Positions 34,646-42,689 of a stretch of DNA of 64,000 nt are shown piece after piece. Position numbers and translations under genes: made by a program. A model generated the notes under the pieces. The model searched no databases and had not been told where the DNA came from. It saw only the letters and a program-made list of their open reading frames with translations. Within the stretch, counting starts at the first letter, position 1. The number at the start of each line of letters is the position of its first letter. Source of the DNA: SYIM01 sp039800325 (GTDB lineage Bacteria; Pseudomonadota; Gammaproteobacteria; Burkholderiales; Burkholderiaceae_E); contig JBDLQY010000177.1 of NCBI GenBank assembly GCA_039800325.1, positions 85,769 to 149,768 on the forward strand. Direction: 5' to 3'.

Positions 34646-36163
34646 CTAGCGCAGGCCAGCGTTTCTATCTTCCAGTTCCCTGCGAAAGGCCGCGCGCAGT
34701 TCGCGCAGTCGAACATCGATGCGCGAAGCTTCATAAAAGCTCAGCTGCCTGGAGCGTTGCGCAAGCTGCAGCTGTTCAATCGCGGTAGGCCAGGCGCCTA
34801 GCAGCGCATAGTGTTCGCCCATAGATAAGTGGGCCTGTGCGGATTTGCCCAGAGCCGACTGCGCCTGCGCCAGCATTTGCCATAAACGCGCGTCGCTGCG
34901 CCGCTCTTCAAGGGTATTGTCGATAAGCGCCTCGGCAGCCTTCCAGTCGCCCAGTAGCAGAAGGCAGCGGGCTAGCGTGTGCGTCAGTGCATGCGTACGC
35001 GGCGAGCGACTTGTGGCCTGCTCAAGCACAGTCAGTGCCTCGCGCGGGCGGTTTAGGGTCAGCTCAAGCTCGGCGGCCAGCCGCTCAAGATAGGGGTGCG
35101 CAGGCGGTAATAGTCGCCGAGCCTGCTCGATGGCATTTCGTGTAAACGATTCATCCTGCGCCTGCAGACCCACGGCGGCGAGTGCAAACCAGGCCACTGC
35201 CGGGTCTAATGCTCGCTCGGAAAGCTGTCTCTCAAGAATTGTGCGGCTTCGTGACAGGCCTTCTGGCGAGCGATCGAGCGTGGCGCGCAGCCGTACCCGC
35301 AGCAGCAGGAACTCCAGGCTGTCGGCGCGCTGTCGATAGCGGCTCTCCATCACGCGATTACGGATATCACCCATACGCTCAATCGTGAGCGGATGGGTGC
35401 GCATATAAACGGGTGCAGCGCTTTCGTTGAGCCGCGACGCTTGCTGCAGGCGCTCAAAAAAGCTGGCCATGGCCACACCCTCGAAGCCTGCCTGCTGCAA
35501 CATCTCAAGCCCGAGCCGATCCGCCTCTCGTTCAGCATCACGCGAAAAGCCCAGCATTTGGCCCTGCTGCAGCGTTGACCCCAGTGCGATGACGCCACCG
35601 GCTGCTTGCGGATTGGAGCGTGCCGCCAGTGCCGCGAGCACCAGTGAGGTGATCATGAGGGCCATGCTTTGGCGCTGTTCTGCGAGCATGCGGGCGATGT
35701 GTCGCTGTGTTACGTGGCCGATCTCGTGGGCCAGCACAGAGGCCAATTCAGACTCGCTCTGAGCGCTTGCGAAAAGTCCCGTGTGCACGCCGATGAATCC
35801 GCCCGGAAGAGCAAACGCATTGAGGGTTCGATCATCGATGGCGAACAGCTCGAAGCTATGTCCCGAGGCGGACGGCGTCGCGGCCAGACGCGCAACGAAG
35901 GCGTTGAGGAAGTCATTTAACTCGACGTCATCCAGCAGCGCGCCGGCACGCCTCAACTCACGCATGACCGCCTCGCCAATGCGACGTTCAGCGGCCGGCG
36001 TGAGCTCATCGCCCGCCGCATCGCCGAGTCTGGGTAGTGTCTGGCCAAAGGCCTGTGGTGCGAACCCTGCCGGCGGCGCGGCTAATACGACGGCGAGCAT
36101 TGCGGCGAGTACGCGGCGAATGATAGACCGGGTGGTGCGCGGTCTTGACACGTCCGTTGGCAT
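34646..36163 (-). CDS. M48 periplasmic metalloprotease with TPR tail (BepA-like)
   Basis: Zinc protease related to BepA/YfgC, which degrades or chaperones outer-membrane assembly clients. The signal segment RSIIRRVLAAMLAVVLAAP precedes the peptidase domain; the zinc motif is HEIGHVTQRH, and the third ligand Glu lies in the EREADRLGLEML helix. The C-terminal half is a string of helical tetratricopeptide-like repeats. Starts at 36163, 36175 and 36247 are all in frame; 36163 places the signal peptide best. Divergent from moaC. Confidence 0.9.
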   Translation of the reverse strand: MPTDVSRPRTTRSIIRRVLAAMLAVVLAAPPAGFAPQAFGQTLPRLGDAAGDELTPAAERRIGEAVMRELRRAGALLDDVELNDFLNAFVARLAATPSASGHSFELFAIDDRTLNAFALPGGFIGVHTGLFASAQSESELASVLAHEIGHVTQRHIARMLAEQRQSMALMITSLVLAALAARSNPQAAGGVIALGSTLQQGQMLGFSRDAEREADRLGLEMLQQAGFEGVAMASFFERLQQASRLNESAAPVYMRTHPLTIERMGDIRNRVMESRYRQRADSLEFLLLRVRLRATLDRSPEGLSRSRTILERQLSERALDPAVAWFALAAVGLQAQDESFTRNAIEQARRLLPPAHPYLERLAAELELTLNRPREALTVLEQATSRSPRTHALTHTLARCLLLLGDWKAAEALIDNTLEERRSDARLWQMLAQAQSALGKSAQAHLSMGEHYALLGAWPTAIEQLQLAQRSRQLSFYEASRIDVRLRELRAAFRRELEDRNAGLR

Positions 36164-36256
36164 GATCTCAGGCATCTGGGCCGAGGCCAGGAGTATCGGC
36201 ACAGCAGCTTGCGGTGGCTTGGTCGGTGTGGCGGCAATATTCAACATAGTCGGATT

Positions 36257-36268
36257 GCTATGATAGCC
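36257..36268. promoter_or_regulatory. Symmetric extended -10 between the M48 protease gene and moaC
   Basis: GCTATGATAGC (36258-36268) is a perfect dyad around one central base. On the plus strand it reads TGC-TATGAT, an extended -10 for moaC with a start point near 36272; on the minus strand the same bases give TATCAT, a -10 for the protease gene. No good -35 is seen on either side. Confidence 0.45.
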
Positions 36269-36321
36269 CCGCTCTTAACACCTGTTTCTGCTCATTCATC
36301 TTCAAGCGAGCCCATGCTGTC

Positions 36322-36795
36322 ATGCTGAATCATTTCGACGCCGCCGGCCAGGCGCACATGGTCGACATTGCCGATAAGTCCGCCACCCGGCGGGTGGCCG
36401 TGGCCGTTGGTGAGATTCACATGCAGGCGGCGACCTTCGACCGGGTGCGTAGCGGCACGGCCCACAAAGGGGACGTTTTGGGTATCGCCCGAATTGCGGC
36501 CATTCAGGCCGCCAAGCGCACCTCTGACCTCATACCCCTGTGTCATCCGATTGCGCTCACCCGGGTGACGGTATCTTTTGAGCTCGACGAGGCACCGCCG
36601 CGGGTGCGATGCCAGGCGCAAGTCGAATGCGAGGGTAAGACGGGCGTTGAAATGGAGGCCTTAACCGCCGTGCAGGTGGGGCTTCTTACGATTTACGACA
36701 TGGTCAAGGCGATGGACCGGGGCATGACCATTACGGGCGTGAAACTGCTGGAGAAGCACGGCGGCAAGTCTGGCAGTTGGGTGGCGCAAGCTTGA
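36322..36795 (+). CDS. moaC: MoaC, cyclic pyranopterin monophosphate synthase
   Basis: Converts the MoaA product to cyclic pyranopterin monophosphate in molybdenum cofactor synthesis. Motifs MVDIADKSATRRVAVAVG, KRTSDLIPLCHPIALT, VECEGKTGVEMEALTAV and MTITGVKLLEKHGGKSG are all canonical. Length 157 residues is normal. Other mo-cofactor genes are not adjacent. Confidence 0.97.
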   Translation: MLNHFDAAGQAHMVDIADKSATRRVAVAVGEIHMQAATFDRVRSGTAHKGDVLGIARIAAIQAAKRTSDLIPLCHPIALTRVTVSFELDEAPPRVRCQAQVECEGKTGVEMEALTAVQVGLLTIYDMVKAMDRGMTITGVKLLEKHGGKSGSWVAQA

Positions 36796-36977
36796 TGGCG
36801 GTATCACCGCTGAGGCCCACAGGTAGCATGGGCTGATACACCTTGCGCGCCTATTGCTGCCCCCAGAACGTCTTAAGCAAGATCGCGCGGCGCATTGACG
36901 GCCGGACCGATCGCATCACAGGACCGACAGTACGGTAACCGACCGGCGGAAAGCGCGTTTACCCCGGGGGCGTACCC

Positions 36978-37424
36978 ATGTCTGTTCCTTCGCTATTTAG
37001 TACAACAGTCTTCGCACTGCTGGTCACCGTCGTCGCTTTGATCTGCACGGGTCTGACCGCCCAGCAGAGCGTGGTGACGGTGATGCTGCTGATCATGCAG
37101 GGCCTTCTTGCACGATGTTTTGCCCGCCGAGTTGTGCGCCACGGTTGGCCACAGCGCACGATCCCAGCGCTGCTGGGTGATCAAAGCGTCATATGCGTCG
37201 CCTGTGCCCTGATGGTACTGGCCATTGCGCTGACCAGCCTGCACCTGATGTGGGCATCGCCTGAACTTCCGCCCGCGCGGCGATTTTTACGCGCGGCGCT
37301 TCAATGGATGATTCCTGCGGTCATACTGCTTAGTACCCTTGCCCAGCGGCTGGACGAGGCCGATGCAGGAAGTAATGCATCACCACAGACCCAGGGCCAG
37401 ACCCGAGGCCAGGCTGGCGCCTAG
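36978..37424 (+). CDS. Four-helix membrane protein, unknown
   Basis: A 148-residue protein with four hydrophobic segments (about residues 8-27, 31-48, 69-92 and 107-124) and a polar tail rich in Gln, Thr and Gly. I recognise no named family. A GGGGGC stretch lies about 8 bases before the ATG. The last 45 bases overlap the 3' end of the convergent flavodoxin-like gene, so part of one or the other reading may be annotation excess. The 182 bp upstream show a TTGACG but no matching -10. Confidence 0.5.
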   Translation: MSVPSLFSTTVFALLVTVVALICTGLTAQQSVVTVMLLIMQGLLARCFARRVVRHGWPQRTIPALLGDQSVICVACALMVLAIALTSLHLMWASPELPPARRFLRAALQWMIPAVILLSTLAQRLDEADAGSNASPQTQGQTRGQAGA

Positions 37425-37898
37425 CTGCCCCGCCTGCTCGAGCGAGCCCGGCGCGATCTGTTTGCGGGCTGCGATCGCCTGCGGTGTCTGTGCATGAGTG
37501 CAGACCACCAGGGGCTCAGCGATCAGACGCAGGCGCCATCCGGTGCCAATACGCTGCATCTGTCGGACGGCTCCGTGCCCATCAGAACCCGCACACACCA
37601 TCAGGGCATAGGCGCGGCCCGCCACCGCATCAAGTACGGGGTAATAGCATCGGTCAAAAAAGTCCTTCATCCGTCCCGCCATGCTGCCCAGCATCTCGGG
37701 CGTCGCGAACAGATAGGCATCGGCCGCCAGCAAGTCGGCCGGGCCAGCCTCATCGCAGCGAAGCATGCGGACCTGAACGGCGGGGTCTTCCTCGGCGACC
37801 GCCTGTGCGGCTTCGCTGGCGGCGAAGGCGAGCTGGCGGGTACCATCCGTAATAGACCACCAGATGAGCAGCAGTTGTCGTGCCCGTTTCGGTGCCAT
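37380..37898 (-). CDS. Flavodoxin-fold NAD(P)H oxidoreductase-like protein
   Basis: Single-domain flavodoxin-like protein, 172 residues. The first strand and phosphate loop are LLLIWWSITDGTRQLA; ADAYLFATPEMLGSMAGRMKDFFDR is the second loop, as in WrbA/NADPH-dependent FMN reductases; CAGSDGHGAVRQ is the third. It probably binds FMN and transfers electrons to quinones or similar. Its start lies only 20 bp from the start of the divergent Sel1/protease gene. Confidence 0.8.
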   Translation of the reverse strand: MAPKRARQLLLIWWSITDGTRQLAFAASEAAQAVAEEDPAVQVRMLRCDEAGPADLLAADAYLFATPEMLGSMAGRMKDFFDRCYYPVLDAVAGRAYALMVCAGSDGHGAVRQMQRIGTGWRLRLIAEPLVVCTHAQTPQAIAARKQIAPGSLEQAGQLGASLASGLALGLW

Positions 37899-37918
37899 GT
37901 TTTTGTCAGGGGGTTGAC

Positions 37919-39661
37919 ATGATGCGCGCCAGGCTGGGCGTCGTCTCTGCGATTGTTCTCAGTTCGGTGCTCCTGCTGTCTGGGGCCTCGGCCGATGATA
38001 CCGTTGCTTTTGAGGGTACGAACCTCGATCCCCCCAGTTCCGCTGCCGAGCGTTCTGGCGCTACGGCACTTGCCCAGGATCGTTATCTGCAGGGCGAGTT
38101 GGCGCTGCGTGGTCAGGGGCAGGCGCGCGACCCGGTACGTGCCTGCGCTCTATTCCTGGAGGCTGCAGAGCAGGGGCACGTCAACGCCATGCTGCGCACT
38201 GGTCAGTGTCTGGCCGGTGCTTGGGGAGGTCGCCAGGACCGTGCAGAAGCGGTGCGGTGGTATCGACGCGCCGCTGAGCGTGGCTCGGGTAACGCTCAGG
38301 CCGCCCTTGGGCTGGCGCTATGGCGTGGCGAGGGTACGGTGCGCGATGATGCAGAGGCGCATCAATGGCTGGGCCGCGCTGCACGTGCCGGTAATACGGG
38401 TGCGATGATTGCCATCGGACTGATGACGCGACAGGGAGCAGGCGTGCCGCCCAATGAGGCCATGGGGATGGCCTGGATCCGTCGGGCGGCGCTTGCCGGT
38501 GACTCGACTGCTGCGCTCCTGCTCGCGCGCGCTCATGAACGGGGTGAGGGGGTAGCGGCTGACTCTGAAAGTGCGGCGCAATGGTTACAGCGCGCGGCCG
38601 AGCTTCGCAACCCAGCCGCGCAGTTGCTGCTGGCTCAGTGGTATCTGGAGGGGCGTGCTGTCGAGCGCTCGCCCATGTTGGGCCATGCCTGGGCGACGGT
38701 TGTGCAGACATCGGTCCAACGCCTTGGGGATCCGTCCAGCGTCCTACGCACCCGACAGCAGGCGCTTGCTGTGCAGCGTCAGGCCGAATTGCTGATGCTA
38801 CCGGCTGAGCTCGCTCATTCGCGCGATTTGGCACGGGACTGGGTACCGGGGCGTATTGCCCTGCTGACCCGCGCTTCACCCTGGCCCATGACCGGCAACG
38901 TTTCTCAGCCGGGGCGGGATGGCGCGGCAGCGGCAGGCCCCGGGACGCCCGTTCCACCCACGGGCCCAACGGCTGCCGCTCCGCCGGCCGCCGGCCCGGC
39001 GACCGCAGTTCCACCGACCACCGGGACACCGGATGGCCAAGCCCGTGAATCCTCGGGCAGCGGGTTTTTTGTGAGCAAGGATGGCCACCTGGTTACGAAT
39101 GATCATGTGGTGCGCGATTGCCGGGCCTTGCGTACGGCAACCGGCGAGCCACTGGCGCTTGTTGGACGTGACGCGCGCAGTGATCTGGCGTTGCTGCGCG
39201 GACCAGCTCCGTCTGCCGTGGCCGATATTCGATTAACACCGGCACTGTCTCAAGGTGAAACCGTACTCACCTATGGCTATCCACTGCGTGGCGTGCTGTC
39301 GGCCTCTGGACAGCTGGGTGCCGGCATGGTGACGGCATTGTCAGGTTTGCGCGAGAACCCGCTTCAGCTGCAGATCGATGTACCGATACAAACGGGTAAC
39401 AGCGGCGGGCCGCTCATGGACGAGCGCGGTCAGGTGGCAGGCGTGGTGGTCTCCAAACTGAATGCGCTGCGTGTTGCGCGGGTGACCGGCGATATTCCCC
39501 AGAACGTCAATTTCGCGATCAGTATTGCGCCGCTACAGGCCCTGCTCGATGCGTTCGGCGTCGACTACCGGCGAGGCCATGCCTCGGCAGCCCTGCTGTC
39601 TCGCCAGCAATTGGCCGAGCGTGCTCGCGGTTTTACGACAGCCATTATTTGTACACGTTGA
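37919..39661 (+). CDS. Exported Sel1-repeat protein with trypsin-like protease domain
   Basis: Predicted periplasmic protein with three parts: a signal peptide (residues 1-25), about six Sel1-like helical repeats (about 50-275; repeating pattern A..W..RAAE.G.A.AQ..LG), a Pro/Ala/Gly/Thr linker (about 325-375), and an S1C-type trypsin-like domain. The catalytic triad is visible as His396 (NDHVV), Asp422 (ARSDLALL) and Ser495 (TGNSGGPL). No PDZ domain follows, unlike DegP. The ATG at 37919 has AGGGGG upstream. It may be a protease whose clients or partners are bound by the repeats. Confidence 0.87.
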   Translation: MMRARLGVVSAIVLSSVLLLSGASADDTVAFEGTNLDPPSSAAERSGATALAQDRYLQGELALRGQGQARDPVRACALFLEAAEQGHVNAMLRTGQCLAGAWGGRQDRAEAVRWYRRAAERGSGNAQAALGLALWRGEGTVRDDAEAHQWLGRAARAGNTGAMIAIGLMTRQGAGVPPNEAMGMAWIRRAALAGDSTAALLLARAHERGEGVAADSESAAQWLQRAAELRNPAAQLLLAQWYLEGRAVERSPMLGHAWATVVQTSVQRLGDPSSVLRTRQQALAVQRQAELLMLPAELAHSRDLARDWVPGRIALLTRASPWPMTGNVSQPGRDGAAAAGPGTPVPPTGPTAAAPPAAGPATAVPPTTGTPDGQARESSGSGFFVSKDGHLVTNDHVVRDCRALRTATGEPLALVGRDARSDLALLRGPAPSAVADIRLTPALSQGETVLTYGYPLRGVLSASGQLGAGMVTALSGLRENPLQLQIDVPIQTGNSGGPLMDERGQVAGVVVSKLNALRVARVTGDIPQNVNFAISIAPLQALLDAFGVDYRRGHASAALLSRQQLAERARGFTTAIICTR

Positions 39662-39662
39662 T

Positions 39663-40787
39663 ATGACGCGACCTGAATCGATGACGAATCCTTGGCGTGT
39701 TGTTGTGCTCACTGGGGCACAAGGCTTTGTGGGTCAGTCGCTGGCGCGCACCCTGATCGCGTGGATGAGAGAGCTCGACAGTACGGAAGGGTCAATCGAC
39801 CAACTGCGCGACGCCCAGCTCGATGAGCCGCGTCATCCGTCGGTGCCTCGCCACCTGCTTCTGACCGACATCGGACCACGGCCATCCTGGTGCCCCGATG
39901 ATGATCCACGTATTCAATGGATATCCGGCGATCTGTCTGATCCTTCAGTGGTACGTGCTCTGATTGATCATGATGTCACGGGGGTGTTTCATTTGGCGGG
40001 AATCGTCAGCGGTGCGGCTGAGGCCGACTTCGATAAAGGCCTGCGCGTGAATTTCGATGCGACGCGCGAGTTGGCGATGGCGATCGCTGAGCCTCATCGT
40101 GGGCAGGCCAGCGGGCGAAAAACCGAATCGCCCGTGAGCCCCGCATTGCCGCTTGCGCGCAGTCCGGTCCGGTTTATTCATGCGAGTTCCATCGCCGTCT
40201 ACGGTGTGCCCCTACCGCTGCACATTGACGATCACACGCAGCCCTGGCCCAGTCTGTCGTACGGCGCCCAGAAATTGGCTTGCGAACTGCTGCTGGCTGA
40301 CATGTCGCGTCGCGGCATGCTGGACAGTCTGAGCCTACGACTGTCGGGCGTGGTGGTGAGACCTGCCTTGCCTAACGGGGCGCTGTCTGCCTTCAATAGC
40401 GACCTCATTCGCGAGACCCTGGCTGGTCGGCCTATTGTCTCGCCCGTGAGCGCGCTGGCCACCCTGTGGTTACAGTCCATTGAGATCACGGTGCGCAACC
40501 TCATTCATGCCATGGGGCTGCGTGGCGCAGCACCTGACGGTCAGCGCACGGTTTTATTACCCGCGGTGGCTGCCAGCGTGCAGGACATCATTGAGGCCGT
40601 GTCCCTGCAGGCGGGGCGTGATGTGTCGGAGTTGGTGGAATTTAGGCCCAACCCGGCCATCGAGCCCTTGTTTGGACGCTGGCCCCGCAGCCGAGCGTAT
40701 GCCAGAGCGCAGGCACTGGGGTTTGGCGACGATGCGTCGTTGGCAGACATCATCGCTGCTGCGGCTGGACGATTACCGACAGCCTAG
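39663..40787 (+). CDS. denD: DenD-like D-erythronate dehydrogenase (SDR)
   Basis: Extended short-chain dehydrogenase. NAD loop TGAQGFVGQSLA, catalytic Ser in HASSIAVYG and the Tyr/Lys pair in SYGAQKLACE; further segments match the DenD group closely, including SGAAEADFDKGLRVN, LRLSGVVVRP and ALGFGDDASLADII. DenD oxidises D-erythronate at C2. The usual partners OtnK (DUF1537), OtnC and OtnI are not in this window, so the route here may differ. ATG 39663 follows the protease gene stop by one base; ATG 39681 is an alternative. Polar insert near residues 140-165. Confidence 0.78.
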   Translation: MTRPESMTNPWRVVVLTGAQGFVGQSLARTLIAWMRELDSTEGSIDQLRDAQLDEPRHPSVPRHLLLTDIGPRPSWCPDDDPRIQWISGDLSDPSVVRALIDHDVTGVFHLAGIVSGAAEADFDKGLRVNFDATRELAMAIAEPHRGQASGRKTESPVSPALPLARSPVRFIHASSIAVYGVPLPLHIDDHTQPWPSLSYGAQKLACELLLADMSRRGMLDSLSLRLSGVVVRPALPNGALSAFNSDLIRETLAGRPIVSPVSALATLWLQSIEITVRNLIHAMGLRGAAPDGQRTVLLPAVAASVQDIIEAVSLQAGRDVSELVEFRPNPAIEPLFGRWPRSRAYARAQALGFGDDASLADIIAAAAGRLPTA

Positions 40788-40792
40788 ATGGC

Positions 40793-42088
40793 TTACCCAA
40801 ACAACAGCTTGGGCAGCCACGTGGAGAGCACCGGAAAGGCAATGAGAATGCCCAGACGGATGATGTCAGCAACCACAAACGGCGTGACGCCGCGAAAAAT
40901 CGTACTGGTACTCACCTGAGGTAGCAGGGTTTTCAGGACGAAAATGTTCATGCCGACAGGCGGGCTGATTAAACCGATCTCAACCACCACCACGACCAGA
41001 ATGCCGAACCACAAGGGATCGAAGCCCAGATGCACCACCAGCGGAAAGAGCACGGGCACAGTCAGCAGAATCATCGACAACTCTTCCATCGCCGTGCCCA
41101 GCAGCACGTAGATGGCACAGATGGCTACGATCACGGCCATGGGGTGAACGTCGAACTGCGAGACGAACTGTTTGAGGTCGTCCGGCATTGAAGTGAAGTT
41201 AACAAAATTGGCGAAGATCAGCGCCCCGATCAGAATGCCAAACAGCATGGCTGTAGTGCGAGCGCTTTCGGTGAGAATCTCGAACAAAATCCGCCAGCTC
41301 AGAGCGCGTCGCGCTGCCGCAAACACAAAAGCGCCAAAAGCGCCGATGGCTGCGCCTTCGGTTGCGGTGAACACGCCGCCGTAAATACCGCCCATCACGA
41401 CCACGAACAGCACCACCACACCCCAGACCCCGCGCAGCGCCTGCAAGCGCTGCGGCCAGGGTGTTCGTTCACCGGGGGGGCCGCTGGCAGGGTCACGCCA
41501 GGTTTGCCAGGCTACGGCCAGCATCAGCAGTACAGTTGCCAGCACGCCTGGAATGAGGCCGGCTGCGAACATGGCGCCAATATTCACCTCGGTCATGAGC
41601 GCGTAGATCACCATGATGACCGACGGTGGAATGAGGATGCCCAAGGTGCCGCCGGCTGCGATCGCGCCCGTGGCTAATCGATCGCTGTAGCCGAACTGTC
41701 GCATGGAGGGGTAGGCCACCCGGGACATTGTGGCGGCCGTGGCGATTGATGATCCGCAAATTGAGCCGAAGCCCGCACAGGCCACGATAGTGGACATGGC
41801 AAGTCCGCCGCGCCAATGTCCGATGAAGGCGTAGGCGGCTCTGAACAACTCTTGTGACAGGCCGGCTCGGCTGACGAAGTTGCCCATCAGAATAAACAGG
41901 GGCACCACCGACAACGTGTACGAAAAACCGGTTTCGTACATGAGCGTGCCGGCCGATGCCAGTGCTGGATTCCAGCCCCGCAAAATCGCCAGCCCGAAAA
42001 ACCCCACCACGCCCATCGCGAAGGCGAGTGGCAGGCCGGCAAGCGCCAGTACCATCATTAACACGAGTCCGGTCAGGGCCTCAATCAC
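40793..42088 (-). CDS. dctM: DctM, TRAP transporter large permease
   Basis: Large membrane subunit of a TRAP-type sodium-coupled uptake system. About twelve hydrophobic segments; family motifs include GLPLAFAMGVVGF near the N-terminus, SICGSSIATAATMSRVAYPSM and GILIPPSVIMVIYA. Length 431 residues is normal. Start is a GTG at 42088 with GGAG a few bases upstream. It follows dctQ by 30 bp and is convergent with the denD-like gene. Confidence 0.95.
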   Translation of the reverse strand: MIEALTGLVLMMVLALAGLPLAFAMGVVGFFGLAILRGWNPALASAGTLMYETGFSYTLSVVPLFILMGNFVSRAGLSQELFRAAYAFIGHWRGGLAMSTIVACAGFGSICGSSIATAATMSRVAYPSMRQFGYSDRLATGAIAAGGTLGILIPPSVIMVIYALMTEVNIGAMFAAGLIPGVLATVLLMLAVAWQTWRDPASGPPGERTPWPQRLQALRGVWGVVVLFVVVMGGIYGGVFTATEGAAIGAFGAFVFAAARRALSWRILFEILTESARTTAMLFGILIGALIFANFVNFTSMPDDLKQFVSQFDVHPMAVIVAICAIYVLLGTAMEELSMILLTVPVLFPLVVHLGFDPLWFGILVVVVVEIGLISPPVGMNIFVLKTLLPQVSTSTIFRGVTPFVVADIIRLGILIAFPVLSTWLPKLLFG

Positions 42089-42118
42089 GACGCGCTCCGG
42101 CCGTCTTTGGACTCCGCA

Positions 42119-42631
42119 TTACAGGACGCTCCGGTTGTCGTCGGCGTTGTATTCGCTCTGAGGTGGGCGACGAAGACTGCGCCATGCCATGGCCAGATGA
42201 ACGCCCGCGGTGACCAGTGTGAGCAGCGCCATCAGGTACACCACGGGCGCGATCGGTAACTTGAGTGACTGAGTGACATCACCGGCCGAAGCAAAGCGGT
42301 TGGCTTTCAGGTAGAGCAACCAGGCCATGCCGACCAGCGCGGCGGCGCAGCCTACCTGCGCGACAAGCGTCATGATTCTGCGAACGCCCGAGGAGGTGAG
42401 TCTAAGCACACTGTCGATGGTGACGTGTTCGCCGGCTCGCGAAACCAGCGGCAGTCCTGCAAAAATCAGTATGGCCATCAGGGTTTCGCTGATTTCGAAA
42501 CTGCCCTTGATGGGCGCATTAAACAGGTATCGCATGATGACGTCGACAAAGGTCAGCAACATCATGGCAAACAATAGCGATGCTGCCAGTAAGGCCAGCG
42601 CGCGTTCCAGGACTGACGGTGGGCTTTTCAT
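42119..42631 (-). CDS. dctQ: DctQ, TRAP transporter small permease
   Basis: Four-helix small membrane subunit, 170 residues, with the family segment FVDVIMRYLFNAPIKGSFEISETLM. It pairs with DctM; the receptor gene dctP is 2.6 kb away on the same strand, separated by two plus-strand genes. Its start is 58 bp from the divergent dehydratase gene. Confidence 0.93.
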   Translation of the reverse strand: MKSPPSVLERALALLAASLLFAMMLLTFVDVIMRYLFNAPIKGSFEISETLMAILIFAGLPLVSRAGEHVTIDSVLRLTSSGVRRIMTLVAQVGCAAALVGMAWLLYLKANRFASAGDVTQSLKLPIAPVVYLMALLTLVTAGVHLAMAWRSLRRPPQSEYNADDNRSVL

Positions 42632-42689
42632 TCAGATACTCTAACAAGCTTCCGGAAAAAACCGCAGCCAGTCTTTTGAGGAATACCGA

